DNA of 64,000 nt. It comes from Candidatus Tectimicrobiota bacterium. GTDB lineage: Bacteria > JACPUC01. The stretch lies in assembly GCA_016192455.1 (NCBI GenBank), contig JACPUC010000008.1, positions 248,001 through 312,000 of the forward strand, written 5' to 3'. Position numbers and translations under genes: made by a program. The notes under the pieces were generated by a model that made no database searches, was not told the DNA's origin, and was given only the letters and a program-made list of their open reading frames with translations. Below are positions 61,067-64,000 of this stretch, piece by piece (position 1 is the stretch's first letter; the number at the start of each line of letters is the position of its first letter).

Positions 61067-61552
61067 CTATCCCTGCATGGCGGCCTTGACGCGCTCGGCG
61101 AAGGCGCCGCGGCGGTGCTCCCGCGTCGTCTCGATATCGCGAAACTCCAGCGCCCCGGGAGCGCAGAATTTCACGCACTGCGGCTCGCCGTGGCAGAGGT
61201 CGCAGTTCTGCGCCACCCCGAGTTTCGTGCTGTACCCCATGACGCCGAACGGGCAGGCCAGCATGCACATCTTGCAGCCGATACACTTCGCCGCCGTCAC
61301 CTCAACCCAGCCGTTCTCCAGCTTGCCGATCGCGTCGGTGGGGCAGACCTGGCCGCAGGGGTAATCGTCGCAGTGGTAGCAGGCCATCGGCAGGTAGAAG
61401 GCGTCTTCCTGGAAGACCTCCACCCGGATACGCGAGCGCTGCGGGTTGAACTCCCCCTCGTGCTCGAAGCTGCAGGCCAGCTCGCACATGCGGCAGGCGG
61501 TGCATTTCTCGGGATGGATCACAAGCTGCTGCGTCACCGTGGCAGGTGCCAT
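61067..61552 (-). CDS. Four-cluster [4Fe-4S] ferredoxin-type electron-transfer subunit
   Basis: 161 residues with four cysteine sets: CTACRMCELAC, CYHCDDYPCGQVCP, CIGCKMCMLACP and CDLCHGEPQCVKFC. This is the HycB/AorA-like iron-sulfur subunit fold, which passes electrons between a catalytic subunit and a reductase in the cytoplasm. GGAGG lies eight bases before ATG 61552. First gene of the leftward cluster; the divergent CrcB gene starts 280 bases away. Confidence 0.88.
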   Translation of the reverse strand: MAPATVTQQLVIHPEKCTACRMCELACSFEHEGEFNPQRSRIRVEVFQEDAFYLPMACYHCDDYPCGQVCPTDAIGKLENGWVEVTAAKCIGCKMCMLACPFGVMGYSTKLGVAQNCDLCHGEPQCVKFCAPGALEFRDIETTREHRRGAFAERVKAAMQG

Positions 61553-61831
61553 CGGGCAAACCTCCGCCGGGGCCAAGGCTGGAGCTCAAGGGACAGACTT
61601 TGAGAACGGCCCGCATTGTTGCAAGCGCCGCCTGCGGTGTCAAGGCGCTCCCCTCCCCTGGCGGCGCGCCAAGCCCTGCCGCTAACAACAACCCCGCGGG
61701 AAGGGCTGGAAACTTGCGACGTTTTGTGCTAGCTGTCGCTGGTTTGCTGTGGCCCCGGTTTCCCTGCAAGCCGTTCGCCACTGCTGTTTCGCACCATTCG
61801 GCCCACGCCGGCGCCTGCACGAGGATGATCC

Positions 61832-62293
61832 ATGTTGCAGAAGATCGTTTGGTTCGGCCTGGCCGGCGCCTTCGGCAGCCTCTCCCGCGCGACTCTGACG
61901 CGCCTGGTCCAGGCCCGTATCTACAGCGAGTTTCCGCTTGGCACGCTGACGGTCAACGCCCTGGGCTGCTTCATGTTCGGGGTCATCTGGGCGCTGGGGG
62001 AGGAAGGCTCGCTCCCCAGCGATGAGCTGCGCCTTGCCGTCCTCGTGGGCTTCCTGGGGGCCTTCACGACCTTCTCGACGTTCAGCTTCGAGGCGGGTAT
62101 GCTATTGCGCTCCGCGCAGTGGTGGTGGGCGGCGGGCTACCTCCTGCTGAGCAATATCGCGGGCGTTGTTCTGGCGCTTGCAGGCATGACGCTCGTGCGC
62201 GTATTCTACAGGGGCGCTCGGCAAGCCGGGCCGTTGGCTCGGCTCTTCGCCACGGCCGAAGAAATTTCGTTGCAGGGTCGAGAGAGCGGCTGA
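61832..62293 (+). CDS. crcB: Fluoride channel CrcB/Fluc
   Basis: 153 residues with four helices. GLAGAFGSLSRATLTRLV, GTLTVNALGCFMFG and GFLGAFTTFSTFSFE are the family signatures, with the Phe and Thr/Ser residues that line the fluoride pore. It exports fluoride passively as a dual-topology dimer. GAGGATG precedes the ATG. I see no fluoride riboswitch upstream. The C-terminal 25 residues (RGARQAGPLARLFATAEE) extend past the usual end. Confidence 0.93.
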   Translation: MLQKIVWFGLAGAFGSLSRATLTRLVQARIYSEFPLGTLTVNALGCFMFGVIWALGEEGSLPSDELRLAVLVGFLGAFTTFSTFSFEAGMLLRSAQWWWAAGYLLLSNIAGVVLALAGMTLVRVFYRGARQAGPLARLFATAEEISLQGRESG

Positions 62294-62423
62294 CGCCCCT
62301 GCCCTCGCCGCGAATGCCTTGCGCGCGCGCCGAATCAGGCAAGCGAACTGGACCCGCGGAGGTAACGCCGCAGCCCTCCCACGAAGGCAATGGAGCGCTG
62401 CGCTGGAGCTTGAAGGACCGCCG

Positions 62424-63878
62424 ATGCAGCAACGAAGCAGGAAACTCCTGTCGCGCCTTGCTCTTGCCGCCCCCGCCCTGCTGGGTGCGCTGCTCTGGTC
62501 GCTCTGGTTCACGGCGCCGAGCTGGGCCGAAGCAACCGCCGCCGCGCCCGCCGCCGGCGTGGCGCCGTCGCTGCAGGCGCAGCGCCAGGTTCTCCCGAAC
62601 GGTCTCGTCGTGCTCGTGGCCCAGAAGCGCAAGCTCCCCATTCTGCGGGCGCAGCTCCTGCTGCGCGTTGGCGCGGCGCACGAGCCCGAGATCCAGGCGG
62701 GGCTGGTGAACCTCCTGGCGGCCCTCCTCGACAAGGGGGCTGGAGAGCGCAGCGCGGCTGAGATCGCCGAGACCATCGAGTTCCTTGGCGGCAGTCTGAG
62801 CGTCGACGCCTCGGCCTTCACCCTGGAGGTCGAGCTGGAGGTCCTCTCGAAGGACAGCACGCCCGGCTTCGAGCTCCTCCGGGATGTGGTGCGCCGGGCG
62901 ACCTTCGCCCCGGCCGAGGTGGAGCGCGCCCGCGCCGCAATCCTCTCCGAGCTGGCGCGGCGCGCCGAGAACCCGAACCAGGTCGCCGCTGATGCCTTCC
63001 GCGAGCTCCTCTACGGCGAGCATCCCTTGCATCGCCCCGTGGAAGGCTACGAGAGGACCGTCGCCAAGCTGACGCGGGAAGACGTCGTGGCGTTCTACGA
63101 TCGCTTCGTGCGACCCGGGCACGGCATCCTGGTCATCGTCTCCGACCTGCCGGCCGAGCGCATGCTGGCCCTGGCGCGGGCCGCCTTCGACTCCTGGGAA
63201 CGCGGCGCGGCAGCGGTGCCCGAGGTTCCCGCGGCGGCGGCGCCCCGCGGCCTGCGGGTGCGGGTGGTGGACCGCGAGGTCAACCAGTCCTACGTGCAGC
63301 TCGGCCACCTGGGAGTGCCGCGCGCCAGCCCCGACTACAACGCCGCGCGCGCCATGAACTACATCCTGGGCGGCAGCGGCTTCTCGTCGCGCCTCTACGA
63401 GACGGTGCGCGAGCAGCACGGTCTGGCGTACTCGGTGCACTCTTACTTCCAGCCGCAGGGGCGCGGGCCGGGGAGGTTCGAGGTGGGGCTGCAGACGAAG
63501 ATCGCCAGCACCTCGCAGGCCCTCGACGAGGTCTTCCGCGAGCTGGAGCGCATGCGCCAGGCGCCGGTGAGCGCCGACGAGCTGAAGGCGACGCAGGAGT
63601 ACTACCGCGGCTCCCTGCCGCGCCTGACGGAGCGCTATGGCCAGGTCGCCGAGCTGCTCCTCACCCAGGAATACCACGGCCTGCCGGCGGAGTTCTGGCG
63701 ACACGACATCGACGCCATCGAGCGCCTGACGGCGGCGGACATCCAGCGCGCCGCCAAGCAGTACCTCCACCCGCGCGACCTCGTCGTTTCCATCGCCACG
63801 AAGCGGGCCGAGCTGAAGCTGACCACCCCCGCCCTGCAAGGGGCGGAGATGCTCCCCGGCGACGGCGCGGCGCGCTGA
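62424..63878 (+). CDS. M16-family zinc-peptidase homologue, probably non-catalytic subunit
   Basis: 484 residues. A signal peptide (LALAAPALLGALLWSLWFTAPSWAEA) and the two M16 domains are present (VLPNGLVVLVAQKRKLPILRAQLLLRVGAAHE at the start; the second half with GSGFSSRLYETVREQHGLAYSVHSYF). The zinc motif HxxEH is absent: the corresponding segment reads AGLVNLLAALLDKGAG. The second half keeps the R/Y pair typical of the partner subunit. It likely pairs with a catalytic M16 protein encoded elsewhere. ATG 62424 follows AAGGA. Confidence 0.8.
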   Translation: MQQRSRKLLSRLALAAPALLGALLWSLWFTAPSWAEATAAAPAAGVAPSLQAQRQVLPNGLVVLVAQKRKLPILRAQLLLRVGAAHEPEIQAGLVNLLAALLDKGAGERSAAEIAETIEFLGGSLSVDASAFTLEVELEVLSKDSTPGFELLRDVVRRATFAPAEVERARAAILSELARRAENPNQVAADAFRELLYGEHPLHRPVEGYERTVAKLTREDVVAFYDRFVRPGHGILVIVSDLPAERMLALARAAFDSWERGAAAVPEVPAAAAPRGLRVRVVDREVNQSYVQLGHLGVPRASPDYNAARAMNYILGGSGFSSRLYETVREQHGLAYSVHSYFQPQGRGPGRFEVGLQTKIASTSQALDEVFRELERMRQAPVSADELKATQEYYRGSLPRLTERYGQVAELLLTQEYHGLPAEFWRHDIDAIERLTAADIQRAAKQYLHPRDLVVSIATKRAELKLTTPALQGAEMLPGDGAAR

Positions 63879-63887
63879 CGTAGTACC

Positions 63888-63923
63888 CCACGAATTTCGC
63901 GCTCTCAATTCGTGGAGATTTTT
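63888..63923 (+). terminator. Rho-independent terminator after the M16 gene
   Basis: Perfect 9-bp stem CCACGAATT/AATTCGTGG (63888-63896 with 63907-63915), ten-base loop, then AGATTTTT. Confidence 0.8.
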
Positions 63924-64000
63924 ACCGCGAGGGAACCTCGCCCCCTCGCGCACCCCATGTACGCGAGCTGCGCGGTAGCCCGCGCAGCCCCCACGCCCCC

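Noticed and set aside
61577-61831. Fluoride riboswitch upstream of crcB
   Set aside because: The conserved riboswitch segments are not present; I find only ordinary intergenic sequence.
1-64000. CRISPR arrays, intact insertion sequences, rRNA or tRNA genes
   Set aside because: No regularly spaced repeats, transposase genes with terminal inverted repeats, or complete tRNA/rRNA genes were found by eye; only the tmRNA gene is present.

Overview
The window is 64 kb of very GC-rich, densely coding bacterial DNA. It probably comes from a Gram-negative lineage: it carries a TolC/RND tripartite efflux system, periplasmic multiheme cytochromes and secreted proteins with signal peptides. The tmRNA gene has a standard one-piece layout. 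The mix of aromatic acyl-CoA chemistry, multiheme cytochrome c and a reductive-dehalogenase-like protein fits an uncultured soil or sediment bacterium near Desulfobacterota, Methylomirabilota or Binatota. The sequence alone does not settle the taxon.

Layout. (1) 0.1-8.5 kb, plus strand: a UbiA prenyltransferase, two tandem phytoene-desaturase-like flavoproteins, a roughly 20-helix membrane protein of unknown family, and a membrane protein fused to an eight-haem NapC/NirT-like cytochrome c. (2) 8.6-14.6 kb: three tandem TMTC-like glycosyltransferase/TPR paralogues that share near-identical DNA patches. (3) 14.7-25.5 kb: mostly housekeeping and small enzymes (sugar isomerase fold, CinA-like, eIF-2B-like, ABM, PPOX, MFS, Nudix), a secreted beta-propeller/Ig-like protein, TruD and SmpB. 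(4) 25.5-28.2 kb: an FNR-type box, then an ethylbenzene-dehydrogenase-related cytochrome c.

(5) 28.2-39.2 kb: a composite accessory region. An intact tmRNA gene (ssrA) is followed by a CusCBA-type Cu/Ag efflux operon and then by a second, 5'-truncated ssrA copy that still has a terminator behind it. This looks like an island inserted in the tmRNA gene. Next come an AbiE toxin-antitoxin locus with an intact antitoxin and a frameshifted toxin, a tRNA-like hairpin region, a chrA-padR pair and a possible recombinase remnant.

(6) 39.4-43.8 kb: a PaaK-like CoA ligase, a cytoplasmic reductive-dehalogenase-like protein and an MBL-fold/TPR protein. (7) 43.86-44.14 kb, minus strand: a strong candidate for an undescribed small RNA, with four hairpins, C-rich anti-SD loops and a terminator. 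Its promoter overlaps that of the LysR gene facing the other way. (8) 44.2-50.9 kb, plus strand: LysR, PaaI-type thioesterase, a secreted NTF2-like protein, EgtD, an osmoprotectant ABC transporter with fused permease and binding domains, and a PPOX protein.

(9) 50.9-61.6 kb, minus strand: a leftward run encoding a ferredoxin, an FAD oxidoreductase, two crotonases (one dienoyl-CoA-hydratase-like), a PaaA/BoxB-like diiron oxygenase, a 2Fe-2S protein, a NuoF-like subunit, a flavoprotein monooxygenase, a CDF metal exporter and a shortened LarC. This is best read as aromatic or alicyclic acyl-CoA degradation with its own electron-transfer proteins. (10) 61.8-64 kb: a CrcB fluoride channel and a non-catalytic M16 peptidase homologue ending at a clear terminator.
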